From positions 310,001 through 374,000 of the forward strand of contig NTMA01000034.1 of the NCBI GenBank assembly GCA_002917075.1: 64,000 nt of DNA, given 5' to 3'. A model generated the notes under the pieces. It ran no database searches. It was not told where the DNA came from and saw only the letters and a program-made list of their open reading frames with translations. Both the position numbers and the translations under genes were made by a program. Below are positions 22,305 to 34,019 of this stretch, in pieces; positions within the stretch are counted from its first letter, which is position 1, and the number at the start of each line of letters is the position of its first letter. Origin of the DNA: Hawksworthiomyces lignivorus (Eukaryota > Ascomycota > Sordariomycetes > Ophiostomatales > Ophiostomataceae).

Positions 22305-23195
22305 ATGCTGACCGAAACATCACAGACGGCTGTTGTCGGAGGCTTACCTACGAAATCCGTAGACCTTCCTATTTGTGCGGTCTTCATGGGCTTTTATCTT
22401 ACCTCCGTCGTCTGGAATTTGACAATATTCTTGACAAATAATCGCCGATCTCATAAGTTCTTGATCTCCTGGGTGTTGTGCGCATTCTCTATCCTCAGAC
22501 TAGTAACTTGCTCGATGCGCATTTCATTGGCGACAACTCCAACCAATCAGAGTCTCGCAATTGCAGCACAGGTATTCAACAATGCTGGAATTATCTTCGT
22601 TTACATTGTCAACATGGTCTTTGCTCAGCGCATACTTCGAGCAAAGCAACCGGAGATCGGCTGGAATAAAGTTTTTAGCTTTGTTTTCAAAGCACTCTGC
22701 GGGCTCATTATAGGTGCTCTTGTCATGGGTATCACAGGCATAATAATTTCGATCCACACAAAGAACACAAAAACTCTTCAATCCATACGGGATGTTACTT
22801 TAGCAAGCGCAACATATATCATGGTACTTACAGTGGTACCACTAATCATGCTCGCGGTCGCATTTTCCAGCCCTCCATCGTCTAAACAGGAGACGTTCGG
22901 CACCGGTAGCATGGCTCAAAAGACCCTTATACTTTTATCCTCAACATGCCTTGCCATTATCATTGCCGGTTTCAAGTGCGGGACTACATGGGACTCACCA
23001 CGACCCGTTACTAATCCAGCGTGGTATCACTCTAAGCCTGCTTTCTATTGCTTTAATTTCTCTCTTGAGGTCGTGATATTGGCAATTTTCATTATATTTC
23101 GAGTCGACGAAAGATTCTATGTGCCAGATAAATGCCGGGGACCGGGAGATTATTCAAAATTGATGAAATCAGATACGGAGATGTGTGCTGCATGA
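22305..23195 (+). CDS. DUF3112 seven-helix membrane protein
   Basis: Single-exon gene of 296 residues with seven hydrophobic segments and short loops. Landmarks I associate with the fungal DUF3112 family (sometimes named family C-like GPCR proteins) are GLPTKSVDLPICAVFMGFYL at the N-terminus, SWVLCAFSILRLVTCSMRIS, IVNMVFAQRILRAKQPEIGW, FKCGTTWDSPRPVTNPAWYH and EVVILAIFIIFRVDERFYVP. The second half ends in a hydrophilic tail with YSKLMKSD. It lies in a membrane, and a sensing role is only suggested by the family name. The divergent regulator gene next door is a possible functional partner (inference). Confidence 0.8.
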   Translation: MLTETSQTAVVGGLPTKSVDLPICAVFMGFYLTSVVWNLTIFLTNNRRSHKFLISWVLCAFSILRLVTCSMRISLATTPTNQSLAIAAQVFNNAGIIFVYIVNMVFAQRILRAKQPEIGWNKVFSFVFKALCGLIIGALVMGITGIIISIHTKNTKTLQSIRDVTLASATYIMVLTVVPLIMLAVAFSSPPSSKQETFGTGSMAQKTLILLSSTCLAIIIAGFKCGTTWDSPRPVTNPAWYHSKPAFYCFNFSLEVVILAIFIIFRVDERFYVPDKCRGPGDYSKLMKSDTEMCAA

Positions 23196-24094
23196 ACAGT
23201 AACGGTCGCGAACTAGAAAGGCAGTGTATTGCATTTGTCGAGGGAACTTTGATCCACAACCAATATTATTTCCATTTCACGCGCACTGAACGGTTATTCT
23301 AATTCAAACGTTACAGAAAAGCTGGTGTTTTTTCTTTCTTTTCTTTTATAACCTACCTTAGATAAACTTAATCTAAGATGATGCATTTCTTCTTATTTCT
23401 AAACCCATATACATATTACAGAAGCAATTTTCAATGCTACGGCAGTATTGGTCATTTCCTTCAATATTTGCTCATCTTATATGGGCTAGTGACGTCAGCT
23501 TCTGTTTTACACCCTGCTGCGTTGGCCAAGCATCATGTAAGTTGATTCTGTGCCGAGCTAAGTATAAATTTAGCCCCTGGGTCTTTATGGCGTTTTCTCT
23601 ACCTTGAGGGACCGTTCATAAGAGCTGCAATGGCGCTGATAGATGAAATTCATTGTTCGTCAAGCAAGCAAGAATAGTTACCTTAATGTATGTTAAGCAA
23701 GATCCAGAGCAAGTCTAATTATGGTATTTGAGCGGGACGGGTGAGAACAAGATGGTCCTAGAAATTCCGTAGAGAAGACCAAAGACAATCTTAGAAAACT
23801 CTTTTGTTTTAGCAAGCATAACTAAGTAGCATTCACAGGTAGGCGAGAAATATGCTGCGCACGTGAAACAATTTGTGTGCTCATCGCTACATTAGTGAAG
23901 CTTTGTTTGCACAATAGTGCTATCTAGAACCGATCAAATTTAAGGGAAGCAAAATTCTCAAACTAGTTTGATTTACAAAATATAATTCCATAATATGAGA
24001 AAGAACAATGAAGATTGCGTACATATAACTATTTTGTATGATCTACACTCGAACCGAAGCAAGATTCTATTGGAAGATTTTTACAAACAAATTC
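23196..24094. other. Convergent 3' intergenic region
   Basis: About 900 bases of AT-rich DNA between convergent genes. It has a TTTCTTTCTTTTC low-complexity run near 23329. No gene seen. Confidence 0.4.
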
Positions 24095-25356
24095 TCAAGA
24101 TGACAGAGAAGCTTTCCCATTTATGGTCGTAACCTCGTCGACGCGATTAGTCTCACTCTCGTTTCCGGCATGAACAATGGCCTTAGCCTCACTCATTCCT
24201 TCAGCCACAAGCTTTGCCAGGCCCCAAACGTCAAAAGCTACAGCAATGGCACCATAGCCCTGTTGGAGCATCATAGGGATCATCTGAGGTGTCTGAGCCG
24301 CGCTACTCGCATTGTTAGATGCCACGTTTATTCATTTCAGGCGATAGATGATAGACTCACCCAAATAGAGGCTTGCCATATTTGTGAGCTGTGGCAACGA
24401 ACTTGGTCATGGCAGCAACGAAAGTGGGATGCGGCTCGCCGTCCAGCTTCAGCTCCACGCCAGCGTCGGCACTGTAGTCGCCGGGTCCAAACATAAGGCC
24501 GCTAACACCTTCGACGGCAGCAATCTCCTCAATGTTCTCGACACCCTTAACGCTTTCGACTTGAGGGATGATACAGATGTGGTTATTGGAGCTCTTCATA
24601 TTGAACCCGTCATTAGCGTACAAAGAAGCATCGGAGATTCCGGGCGTGAAGGTCCATGGGCTGAAGGAGCGCTGTCCGATGGGGGCTGCGAGAAATCAGC
24701 TGCTGGATCTTCCATCAATTTCGTTATATATATCTGGTCACTATTGGGGCTGCTGTGTCTCGTTGCTTACGGTAATAGACATCTTTGATGAAGCGCCGAA
24801 CATCTTCCGCACTCTCAGTGTGCGGAATTACAATACCAGCAGCACCTGCATCAAGTGCCGTGGTCAAGGCGACTTCATCATGCTTAGGCACTCGGACTAT
24901 GACAAGTGTCTTTCCTTCGGAGTGGTGCTGAGCGGCGTGGACGGCGCTATGGACTGAGGTTAGAATGGCTAGAGCAGTGGAACAAGCTTGTGACCTTGAT
25001 TTTTGCATCTTTAGTCCGCGATGCTTTGAGGTTTGACTTACTCGTAGAGTGTAGATCTATCAAAGATACCGTGCTCAACGTCGATCCAGATAAAATCCGG
25101 CTTCGTGGAAGCAAGCACCTACCGATGGCAGAATGTCAGCTGTAACATGACGACGACTACTTCCAGTTTGCATGTACTGTACCTTTGTTACGAAGACACT
25201 AGGAATTCCTTGAGCAACACCAAACAGAGTCTTCTTAGGATCTTCCTTAGCTTGGCGAAGAGCTTCTTGGAGATTTCCTGGATATGTGAGAAGAGCAGCG
25301 CGATGCTCCGCCTTTGTGTGCAGGTGTTTCTGCTGAGGATAGGGTTGGCCAGACAT
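24095..25356 (-). CDS. HpcH/HpaI aldolase/citrate lyase family protein
   Basis: Five exons on the minus strand: 25356-25183, 25118-25042, 24946-24771, 24685-24361 and 24302-24095. The total is 960 nt, or 319 residues, in frame. The start is the ATG of MSGQPYPQQK; an in-frame ATG at 25377 adds seven residues. Motifs: DFIWIDVEHGIFDRSTLY, the VHAAQHHSEGKTLVIVRVP strand, GAAGIVIPHTESAEDVR, the metal-binding Glu of IIPQVESVKG and Asp of FGPGDYSAD, and QQGYGAIAVAFDVWGLA. This family cleaves 2-oxo-3-deoxy sugar acids or 4-hydroxy-2-oxo acids into pyruvate or oxaloacetate plus an aldehyde, using a divalent metal. The true substrate is not readable from sequence. The third intron's acceptor was chosen so as to restore the conserved Asp-Ala-Val-His. 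Confidence 0.88.
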
Positions 25357-25490
25357 TGTTTGTATTTTATCTAACATGGCAAGCGAATATTGAGTATCTC
25401 ATGCAGATGCTGAAGAATGTGAATGACGTAGCCTAAGAAGTAGAATCGAGTTGGCTCCGATAAGCTCTGGAGCGTGTGGTCGACACGTCT

Positions 25491-25497
25491 CTTTATA
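25491..25497 (-). promoter_or_regulatory. TATA element of aldolase gene
   Basis: TATAAAG on the minus strand, about 135 bases before the ATG at 25356. The distance is larger than for the other TATA elements, so this is tentative. Confidence 0.4.
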
Positions 25498-25499
25498 TG

Positions 25500-28362
25500 C
25501 ATTTTACAGTATGAGTGGATCCGGCACGGAAGATCAGCGGGCTCTGACAGCCATTGCCTATCCACGATCAACAACGACTTCCAAGTGAGAAACCCTGTCT
25601 ATATTCTCGCGCTTACTTCGTACATTGCGAAGAATCAAAGGGTGTCTACAGGGTTGACGAACTACAAGATATTTTGCGAGCTTTGCATCTGGGTCCACGA
25701 ATCAAATTTGTTTCTAGCAGGGGCGTGAGAGCTATGTTCCCATTCGCGCTTCCAAAATCTGACATTTCTCTGGCTTTGCTAGTATCAAGGACCTACATAT
25801 AATTCCGTTTAGGCATTTTTAAGCTGGTCTAACTCACTAACGACATAAATAATTGTATATTAGGAAAAGAGATATTTCAAACATTTCGTATATAGTAGGG
25901 CGGAAACAATAGCGTACGCCTTGTGCAAGCCTCTAGAATAGGAGTTCTAGTTGAAAATAAGTACACTTTGCGGCTTGAGCTGTCTTGTAATTAATTTTCG
26001 GTGTATTGAACTTGCTGTAAGAAAATAAAAGGTTTTTTTCCCTCCGATATGCGAATTTTCCGAGAGTGCGATTTCCCCATGGTACGATTCACTTTTTGAA
26101 TTTCCAGCCTTCTAGTCACTTAATCAAATCCCGATAATTTAATTGCAACTGCCCCCGACCCACCCATGTTCCGCTGCCTCAGGTTTGACTCGACTAAAGC
26201 ACAGTCAGATCAAGCGGTGAGATGTAGATATGTTGCATTTACTTCGAATTTAATATGTAGTTTTGTTTACGGGTTACTCGAAAAAGAAATCAGTCGTATA
26301 GCAACTAATAAGATTTACTGTACATGTTCTACACCGTTGTTTCAGTGGTCCTTTGTTTATACTCTTCTAAGCCCTAAGGCTCAAGGTGGATATTTTTGAA
26401 GCTGACATCCGAAGCTTGGAAAGCTGATCTAATCAATTGATAAATAATGGCAGAATGAAAATGTATGTAGATGTACCTCATATAATTATATTCAGTGCTC
26501 TGATTTCTCATCCCTCTATGAGTGTATATGTCCAGAGACACGTCGTAGTAGTTTTTTACGAGGTTGGTAGAACTTCTGCCGGTCCACGAAGTTGATAGAA
26601 CTTCTGCCGCTCCCATCTCCACACTGTATGCAGCGTGGTTTCGCACATGGCTAAAGCCGATGAGGCTGATATTGACTCTTCTAAGCACTCTTTACATGTA
26701 AGCAGTGATGGAAAAAAAAGCTCATATTTTTCAGAAGAAATTGCCCTTGAAGCATAAAGTGGTATGGCTTGAGGTTAGGCTAGCATTACTCAAAGCTTAT
26801 TAAATACAATTCTTTTTTTTTTTTTTTTTTTCATGCGGCTTTGGTTTGGAGATCTTAAGCAATAGAAGGGCAAAACATACATTTACCACATTTAGTGTCT
26901 TCTATTGGGCAAAACATACGTTCGCCCCCCATTTTGCAGAATGTCCCTCCCCCCCCCACTCTTGTAAAAATATAATTGGCCGAATGGAGCTTTCAACCTA
27001 TCTCAGTAATTTCAATGCTACAATTAGACCAGAGGGCTACGCACTATTGCTCAGAAGGCTGTTCAGTAAAATATAGAAGGCTATTCCCTGTATTTTAGAG
27101 AGATACCCGCTATAACATAGGAAACCACTTGCTTAAGTTTATCAAGATTCTGTAATATATATATATATCTAATAAATATTTTATATATAAACTTCATGTA
27201 TATAAATATGTATTTATTCCTTAAGCTAATATTAGTAAATGTAACTTAAAAGTTAATGGTAAAAGCCAATGGTAAAAAGTTAATGCTTTAGCTCTTCAAT
27301 TCGGTATAAGTACTGACTGACAGGCCTAATAAAAAGTTTATTAAGGAGTTGGTAAACCTAGCTATTGATTTGACTAATCAGATTTTTGTTCCGAGGGGTG
27401 ATACCTACACCTTCTATTTGCAATAATTAGTTTCTTTCGGCCCTTAAAATGCACGTGTTTTGATACGTAATAGGCCTAATTCATTCTCTTCACACAGCTG
27501 TGGCGAGATTTTCTAGAAATAAAGTCTAAATTTTTTTTTTTAAACAGAAGGAAATAGCCTTTAAAAAAAAGGTATTATCGTGCTCTATCGAAAACACGTT
27601 TTGTCAAATGAATACACACGATGGGCTGTTATAAAGCTGGCAGGAATACTACTGAAATGAAAGCGTACTAGCGAAGACGAGACTGTTGAAATTCTAAGCA
27701 TAGATGTTGTAACTTCATTAGTTGGATTCGGAGCGCTGGCTAAAAAACGGTGTAAAGAACGATATTGTAACAAGAATAAAATGGAAAGCGGATCGATTAT
27801 AGTTTTAATGATAGTGATGAAGGAAAATTTAACGAAGTCTTTGGTTAATGGCTTCCCTAAATGCTCTTCAAATTTGACTCACATTCCTGCCTTTGATCAT
27901 TTATTCTCGACGCCTTGTTATGATCAGCTAAATTATCCTTGATGTACCTCTGCGCGTAACGTATGTAGTGTTTTGAGGCACATCTGCAAACGTATAGGGA
28001 GGGGAATGGCGCAGAAGATATACGGATCTGTGATGCAGCTTTGCGCTCGGCTCTATAGGGTCAGTGATCAGAAAGGTCTCTCTCCAATTAATCTTATTAT
28101 GTTTGCTGTTATCTTTTTTTTTTTTTGGTATATAAAGTTGTATGCTTATTTCTGAACCTGCGTAGTAGACTTGAACTGCAAGCTGCGTAAAGAAGAGTGC
28201 CTCGATTTACTAACGGATAAGTGGAATAAGTCCGTGACGTGGCCCTCCCGATGTCGCCCACATTTCGTAAAGCTGCGCTGACGAGCCCATTCAATTTTCC
28301 AAATTTTCAACTCTTCTCATTCACATCCAAAACTGTAGACAAAATTTCCTGCAGCATCAACA
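25500..28362. other. 2.9-kb gene-poor, AT-rich region
   Basis: No intact gene recognised. A coding-like open stretch at about 25554-25802 has no motif I can name. Between 26559 and 26609 a roughly 23-base unit (GTTGRTAGAACTTCTGCCG core) is repeated directly with a 28-base period. The string GGGCAAAACATAC occurs twice, at 26868-26880 and 26907-26919. A T run of about 20 ends near 26831. From 27130 to 27300 the DNA is extremely AT-rich. The stretch may be an old mobile-element graveyard, but nothing diagnostic is left. Confidence 0.5.
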
Positions 28363-31098
28363 ATGTCTTACCATTCTTCCAATCAACCTCCCCAGGCGCC
28401 TCAGTATACAACTTTTCCGCAAGTCTAATCTCTGCCACAGAATGCGGTTGCTGGAAATGGATATTTTCCCCCGCCTCCGCCTGGCCCCCCACCTCCTTCA
28501 AGAACTACCGTCACATCCGGACCGGTACTTCCTCCACGACCCACTGGAGGACCGTCGAAGCTAACGGCATCATCTAATATGAACTTTCCCCCGCCGCCGC
28601 GCAGCCCCAACCGGCCTCCGGACCTTCCGCCTCGGCCACCCCAAACGCATGGACTGCAAACGTATAATCAGCTCATGTATCCGCAGCCATACGCACTATC
28701 AAATTCCGGCCAGTCTGCACCGGCGCAGATACCCATCCAAGTACCATATACACACAGCCCGTACACACATACCTATCCACAGGGAATATATCCATCTACA
28801 ACACACCCTCAGGTTAACAATTCTACACTTCCAGAGGCAGCCTGGCCTTCAAGTCCGAACCCAACAGGATATCAGCAACAGCCTACAGACTATACATCTG
28901 CCACGTCTGGCCAGTTTGCGAATTATTCGGCTTATACGCTTGCAGATCCGACAGGTGCACGTCCTCAAACGCCGCATCCTTCGACGCAGCAGGCAGTGAA
29001 TGTGGAATTTCAGGCACAGCTGCCGCAAGTGCAGATGAGCAGCCCTCAAATTGCGAGTCCACAAAATCATGTCCCTCATGTGGCCGAGCTTCTGGCGCAA
29101 AACGAGCATCCGCAGGACATCCAACCCGCACATTCACCCTATATGCGGACCATGCCCAGCCCACAGCCGTCCTCTTCGGGTCCCATCGCAGAAGTCAGTA
29201 ATCTCTTTAATGCTATGGCCATCTCGCCACAGCAGACGGCGCAACCGCCACGGCAACATTCTCTTAATGAAATAGGCGGATCACAGCCCATTGCTCAGAC
29301 ACGTTATACCTTACCAGAAATGGAAAATCGCAACACACCAATCGCCGTGGAGACCGGTAGAGAGCCACCGCCAACGGTAAAAGATTGCATTGCCAGCCCT
29401 GTTACGTTCGCCACCACTTGGTACTTCCACCCGCAGATACCTAACGGGATCGTGTGTTCCAAGTGCTATGTCGAGCATATTTGGCCGACGCAGTTCCGCG
29501 ACCAGTTCCAATTCAAGTCTTGGTCTGACGACATTCGCCGGCGGTGCCGCTTCAATTGCCCTCGTATCACCGAGATCCTCTTCTCGGCCGCCATTGCCAC
29601 GGGTTCTCTGCAGCCGACGCTCGATTTCCTAGAGAAACGGTTCCCCATCCTTGACTGCGCTGGCATAGGAGGCGCTCGAGGCGGCCAGGGCGTCAAGTGG
29701 TTTCGGCCCGCTGGCGGCGCGGTCGAGCGTATGGTCGTCTGCGAAGCGTGCTATGAGGACGTTGTCGTAGGAACGTCGCTGGCACCATACTTTGAGCCGG
29801 CGCCTGCCCAGCCAGACGCGGAGACATGGGCCTGTGACCTTGCCGTGCCCTATATACGCAAGGAATTCGATGAGCGTAAGAAGACAGGCGACTGGGCAGG
29901 CTTCGTGAACGAGGCTCGCGCGCGCATCAGCATGCCGCCATGCGCCAAGGCAACACCCGTGATGCTTAGCTCACGCAAGTGGTTTGTGCCTGTGCAGGGG
30001 CCCAAAGATGTCATGGTGTGCATCGCCTGCTACTGCGACCATATCCTCAAGTCGGGCGAAGAGGCCAAATGGGAACGAGCATCCGAGATCTTCAGCAATA
30101 ATCCGACCCCGACGTGCCTGCTCGGCCAGTACGGCATCATGGTAGCCATGACCTGCGCAGAAGAGCAGGCAGACTGGTCAATCTTCTGGCGAGCGTTGCA
30201 GAAAATGTCTTTCGAGGAGCCCTTGTGCAGTCCTAATGGCACGAAAACAGCCCGTTGGTGCAGTCTGCCATCCCAGCCACGCGGGTTTCTCATCTGCGGT
30301 GGCTGCCGTGCTGGCATCTTAGAGTCACTAGGCCTAGTAAGCTATTTTGTTCCTGCGGCTAACCTACCCAGCCCTGGCGAGGCTGTCCTGTGCTCGCTGA
30401 ATTCCAAGGCTCCTCGCTTCGTCGCCTACACCGAGAAATTGCTTGAGCTATACTACACACGCAGCGTGACAGCGTTGAATGAGTACGCAATCACGTACGC
30501 TCAGATCCCTCGCTGTCCGCGTGATGTCGATATTGTCCGCAGTGGTGGGCCCGGCGGATGGTATGGGTGGCCTGACTGCACCATCTGCGCAGAGTGCTAT
30601 GTGGACTTTGTAAAGGGCACAGCTTTGGATACTCTCCATACAATGCCCTTGCGCGGGGCAGCGCTGGCTTCCGCACAGATTTGTGACCTCTACAGTCTAC
30701 GCATGCGTCGGCTCTACGGTGAGGCCTGTGCACAAAAGCCGCCGGATGCGTCTGCACTGCGTGCATATGCAGCGAAGCGGCGACTGATTTACTGGCAAAC
30801 CATGCCGCGGTGCCGGATTATGTTGGCAGAGCAACAATTTTTGGCTACGCGGGCCAGTCTGGGCCATTTGCAGAGCATAGTGTACACTGGCGCTGGAAAC
30901 CTAGAGGCTATTACAAACAACAACCCTATTAAGTACGAGTACGGCGAGGTGGGCGTTGGGTCAGGGTTTCACAATCTCTTGGAGTTGCAAGGAGCGCGGT
31001 TTGGTAAGGAGGCTAACCTGTTGTCAATGCAAGCGTCTGATACAAGCAAGGTGGCACTCGTTGGCCAGCTAGAAAATCAGTGGAGAGCGGTTGAATAG
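28363..31098 (+). CDS. Proline-rich protein with five CxxC modules, unknown function
   Basis: The clean frame runs from the ATG at 28579 to 31098 (839 residues). The same frame extends back to an ATG at 28363 (MSYHSSNQPPQAPQY), broken only by TAA at 28426-28428, and the extension is equally proline-rich. The N-terminal third is low-complexity, rich in proline, glutamine, serine and threonine. The rest holds five modules whose CxxC pairs start at residues 293, 388, 481, 573 and 670, a spacing of 92-97. Each module has W[YFC] before a hydrophobic [IV]C-x2-C[YR], a further cysteine about 25-33 residues on, and another (often P-x-C or R-C) near its end. A zinc-binding repeat is a reasonable inference. 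I do not recognise a named domain. No membrane segment or nuclease/kinase motif is seen. If translation starts at 28579, the protein loses 72 N-terminal residues. Confidence 0.75.
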
Positions 31099-31356
31099 AA
31101 TATTATGTAGACTATCATAGATCCGTAATTTCCTCGCCTTAGTTAGTCAGCTCTGGGCAAAAAGGCATATCTGTCTATCATATAGTTCTGAATTATGTTT
31201 GCTTCTAAGGCTAATAACTTTCCATACACAATTTATGAAATTCGTTTCTTTGGCGTTACTTTTCACTCCTTCTAACAAATTACCAAGTTTGGTCATGTAC
31301 CTAGACGATCAATATTGCTGTCATTTTCTCTTATCAGGAATTTGCCGCTCTTACCA
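31099..31356. other. Short convergent intergenic spacer
   Basis: 258 bases between the 3' ends of the CxxC-module gene and the MFS gene. AT-rich, with nothing else seen. Confidence 0.4.
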
Positions 31357-32988
31357 TTAATTTTGTAGTATCTTGGTAGCTAGCTCTTCAGATTCCTTGG
31401 AGTATTTGCACTTCATTCTAATACTGTAGCCCCATTTGTAAAAGACGAAAGGCAACGGCACCGCAGCCAAGGCCAAGAAGGCAGGCAAAGAAGAAGCCCA
31501 GTGTATACCCAGGTTGTGATACATGTAAGTTGTAAAGAGGGGAAAAGCAGCTGCAAAGAGCGAGCGCACAAAGACGGTAGCTGCCATTGCAGAAGCGGCA
31601 AATAGGCTGTAAGTGTCGACTAAGTACGTTTTGATGGAAATAAACTCAAGCACGAGGCCGAAGCCAAACGGCACTCCGGCTGCGATGCTGATAATCCAGT
31701 GGACAGATGGGTAGTTAGTCCAAGCGAACCAAAATAGACCCACCGGAATGGCCACGGAGCCAACCATGCTGGGTATCAAGCGGGCTTCTGGAGGGGCACG
31801 GCCATTTGCCGATGTCTGTACGACGCGTAAGTACCGACGATTATCGATCACACAAAAAATGCTGCCGGCTATTTCACCGACGGCCACACCTATAAATGCC
31901 AGACCACCTACACCCTCGTTCCATCCTCGCATCTCTTGGTAAACAATGGGGTAGGCTCCAAACAACATGTATAGAATGCCGTAAAGTATTGACATATAGA
32001 GTGTAAAGAGAAGAATGATAGGTTCACAGACAAGTAAAACTAGAGGACGCGTTAATGCCAAACGTAACCGCGCGAGTTTTTCTTGCCGGGGGCTGTATGG
32101 TTTGACCGAGGTGTCGGTAACTGTTGTCTTTGATTTCTCCAAAGCGCTGATGTATACCTTGCCAGTGAGAGTAGACAAACGCTCAGCGCGTTTTCGTAAC
32201 AGAAGAGGCGCATAAGTTTCAGGAACAGTGAATGTAGCTACCAGCCACAGACTTCCTGAAAATATGGCAGTAAAGGCTTGGACCCAACACCAACCAGCGG
32301 CCTGGCCCAGGAATCCGCCCACGACAGGGCCGAACACGGGGCCCATAAATGGGGCCATGGCAAAAGCGCTCATTGCTATGCCACGCAAACGGTCGTCATA
32401 CATATCGGCAATAACACCAGCCGGGTTAGTCATAGCGGACGAAGAAAAAGCACCGGAGAAAAACCGCATCACCAACACGGTCTGGATATTTTTGGCGGGA
32501 ATGGTACCCGCGTTGAAGGCGGTAAAGGCTCCGTATGATAGAAATAAAACAACTTGACGACCATACATCTCGCCCAAAGGCGCCCACAACATCGGACCCA
32601 GTGCAAACCCGAGGACGTAGAACGACAAGCCGGCTGATGCTAATTCAACGTTGGTGTGTAAATTTTCAACTATTTGGTTAAGCGTACCCGCATATGTCGA
32701 CGACAAGAAAGCGGCCGCTAATGTGATTGTGGCTAGAAGCCCCGTGATGAAGCCACGACGCAAGAGTGACATGTTGTGTGGATTACGTGGGTCGTTGGGT
32801 ATCCAAGACAAACGATAGGGATCATCGACTGTACCAGCACCGGGATACCTCCATGCCAGCACTTCCGGCGTGATCATGGGATGGTCAATGATATTGCGCC
32901 AATAAGGGACTCTTCGACTGGGAGAAAGTGCGGCATCCTCAACCTCGATGTTGGACTTGGCAGGTCCGGCCTCATCTGTGCTGGACAT
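31357..32988 (-). CDS. MFS multidrug transporter (DHA1 type)
   Basis: Single-exon gene on the minus strand. The start is the ATG of MSSTDEAG at 32988, giving 543 residues; an in-frame ATG at 33093 would add a 35-residue hydrophobic extension unlike the family. After a hydrophilic N-terminus with YRLSWIPNDPRNPHNMS (the W.P.DP.NP.NWS-type motif of fungal DHA1 exporters), it shows twelve hydrophobic segments. It also has motif A-like GPMLWAPLGEMYGRQ and the motif C-like GPVFGPVVGGFLGQ, diagnostic of antiporters. It should export drugs or secondary metabolites across the plasma membrane with proton exchange. It is divergent from a Zn2Cys6 regulator, a frequent arrangement for regulated exporters. 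Confidence 0.9.
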   Translation of the reverse strand: MSSTDEAGPAKSNIEVEDAALSPSRRVPYWRNIIDHPMITPEVLAWRYPGAGTVDDPYRLSWIPNDPRNPHNMSLLRRGFITGLLATITLAAAFLSSTYAGTLNQIVENLHTNVELASAGLSFYVLGFALGPMLWAPLGEMYGRQVVLFLSYGAFTAFNAGTIPAKNIQTVLVMRFFSGAFSSSAMTNPAGVIADMYDDRLRGIAMSAFAMAPFMGPVFGPVVGGFLGQAAGWCWVQAFTAIFSGSLWLVATFTVPETYAPLLLRKRAERLSTLTGKVYISALEKSKTTVTDTSVKPYSPRQEKLARLRLALTRPLVLLVCEPIILLFTLYMSILYGILYMLFGAYPIVYQEMRGWNEGVGGLAFIGVAVGEIAGSIFCVIDNRRYLRVVQTSANGRAPPEARLIPSMVGSVAIPVGLFWFAWTNYPSVHWIISIAAGVPFGFGLVLEFISIKTYLVDTYSLFAASAMAATVFVRSLFAAAFPLFTTYMYHNLGIHWASSLPAFLALAAVPLPFVFYKWGYSIRMKCKYSKESEELATKILQN

Positions 32989-34019
32989 GTTGACTATGGA
33001 AATGGATAGCAGGCGCAAAAGGCTAGATCTCACAAGATAAACGAAGGACAATGTGCAATTGAATCCAGGCAATTGAACGAAGAAGAAAAGCATGAGAGTT
33101 TAAGTATACCAGTAATTAGAAGAGACGAGAGCTCTCAGTATTTTATATCCCAACCAGACATTCTTAATGACTGCTACGAAAGTTCGGAAATTACTGGGAG
33201 ACCTACTATCCTCAACAGGACAATTATTCTAAATATACCTACATTAACATCATATTCTATCCCGTATCCATAGTCGACATTATTTTACCTCGCGGAGTTC
33301 TGCTATCTGAATTTCGCATGTTATTTGCGTTCGGGGATGGAACGAAAGGCCGAGCTAATTTGATTGGCTTGAATCTAGATATTCCGCGAATTTTATTGGT
33401 TCGGTAATATAGAACAGTGGCATACACAGTCAAAATGCCGCGCTCCACATCACATACCCAGGTTTTCGGTGCCGAGCCTCACAAACCTTTCGTCGTCAGA
33501 ACACCCATATAGAAAAAGCGTTATCTTGCACCTATTTTCATAGACAAAATTGCCTAATATAAAGGATAGGAACTAACAGTCCGACAAAATTCAGTCTATC
33601 ATATCAAGTTTATAAATGCCTTTTCAATCCATCAATTTCAATCTCATAAAGAAGGGAGACTCGACTGAAACATTTATAGGAAATAAATGCATTTTTCTGA
33701 GAAAAGAAAAAAAAAAAGACTTAGAAAAACCCATAGGATGCCTAGAATTAGAAATTCCTTTGCATAATGGTTCCTCGACTTGAATTTCGCCCAGGACCGA
33801 GTATCTCCTTTGTCCCCACTTTCCGTCCTTCTCTGAAGAGGGGGTCTCGTATGTCTAGTGGCAAAAAGTAAAATAAACAGGAAACACATAATACACAGCA
33901 AAATAAATAAATCATATGGTCCCTGACAGACATTAATTTCGATCATAGATACACATTTTAATCGCATAGGAAACTATGAGCCTATACAATCTGCATGCTT
34001 AATACAAGAAACCCTAGCT
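32989..34019. promoter_or_regulatory. Divergent promoter region, MFS exporter and regulator
   Basis: About 1 kb between divergent genes. A TATAAAATA element lies on the minus strand at 33139-33147, 151-159 bases before the exporter ATG. No other element was identified with confidence. Confidence 0.45.

Noticed and set aside
28423..28440. An 18-nt GT-AG segment that would remove the TAA in the proline-rich gene
   Set aside because: It is far shorter than any fungal intron and has no branch point, so I treat the TAA as a real stop.
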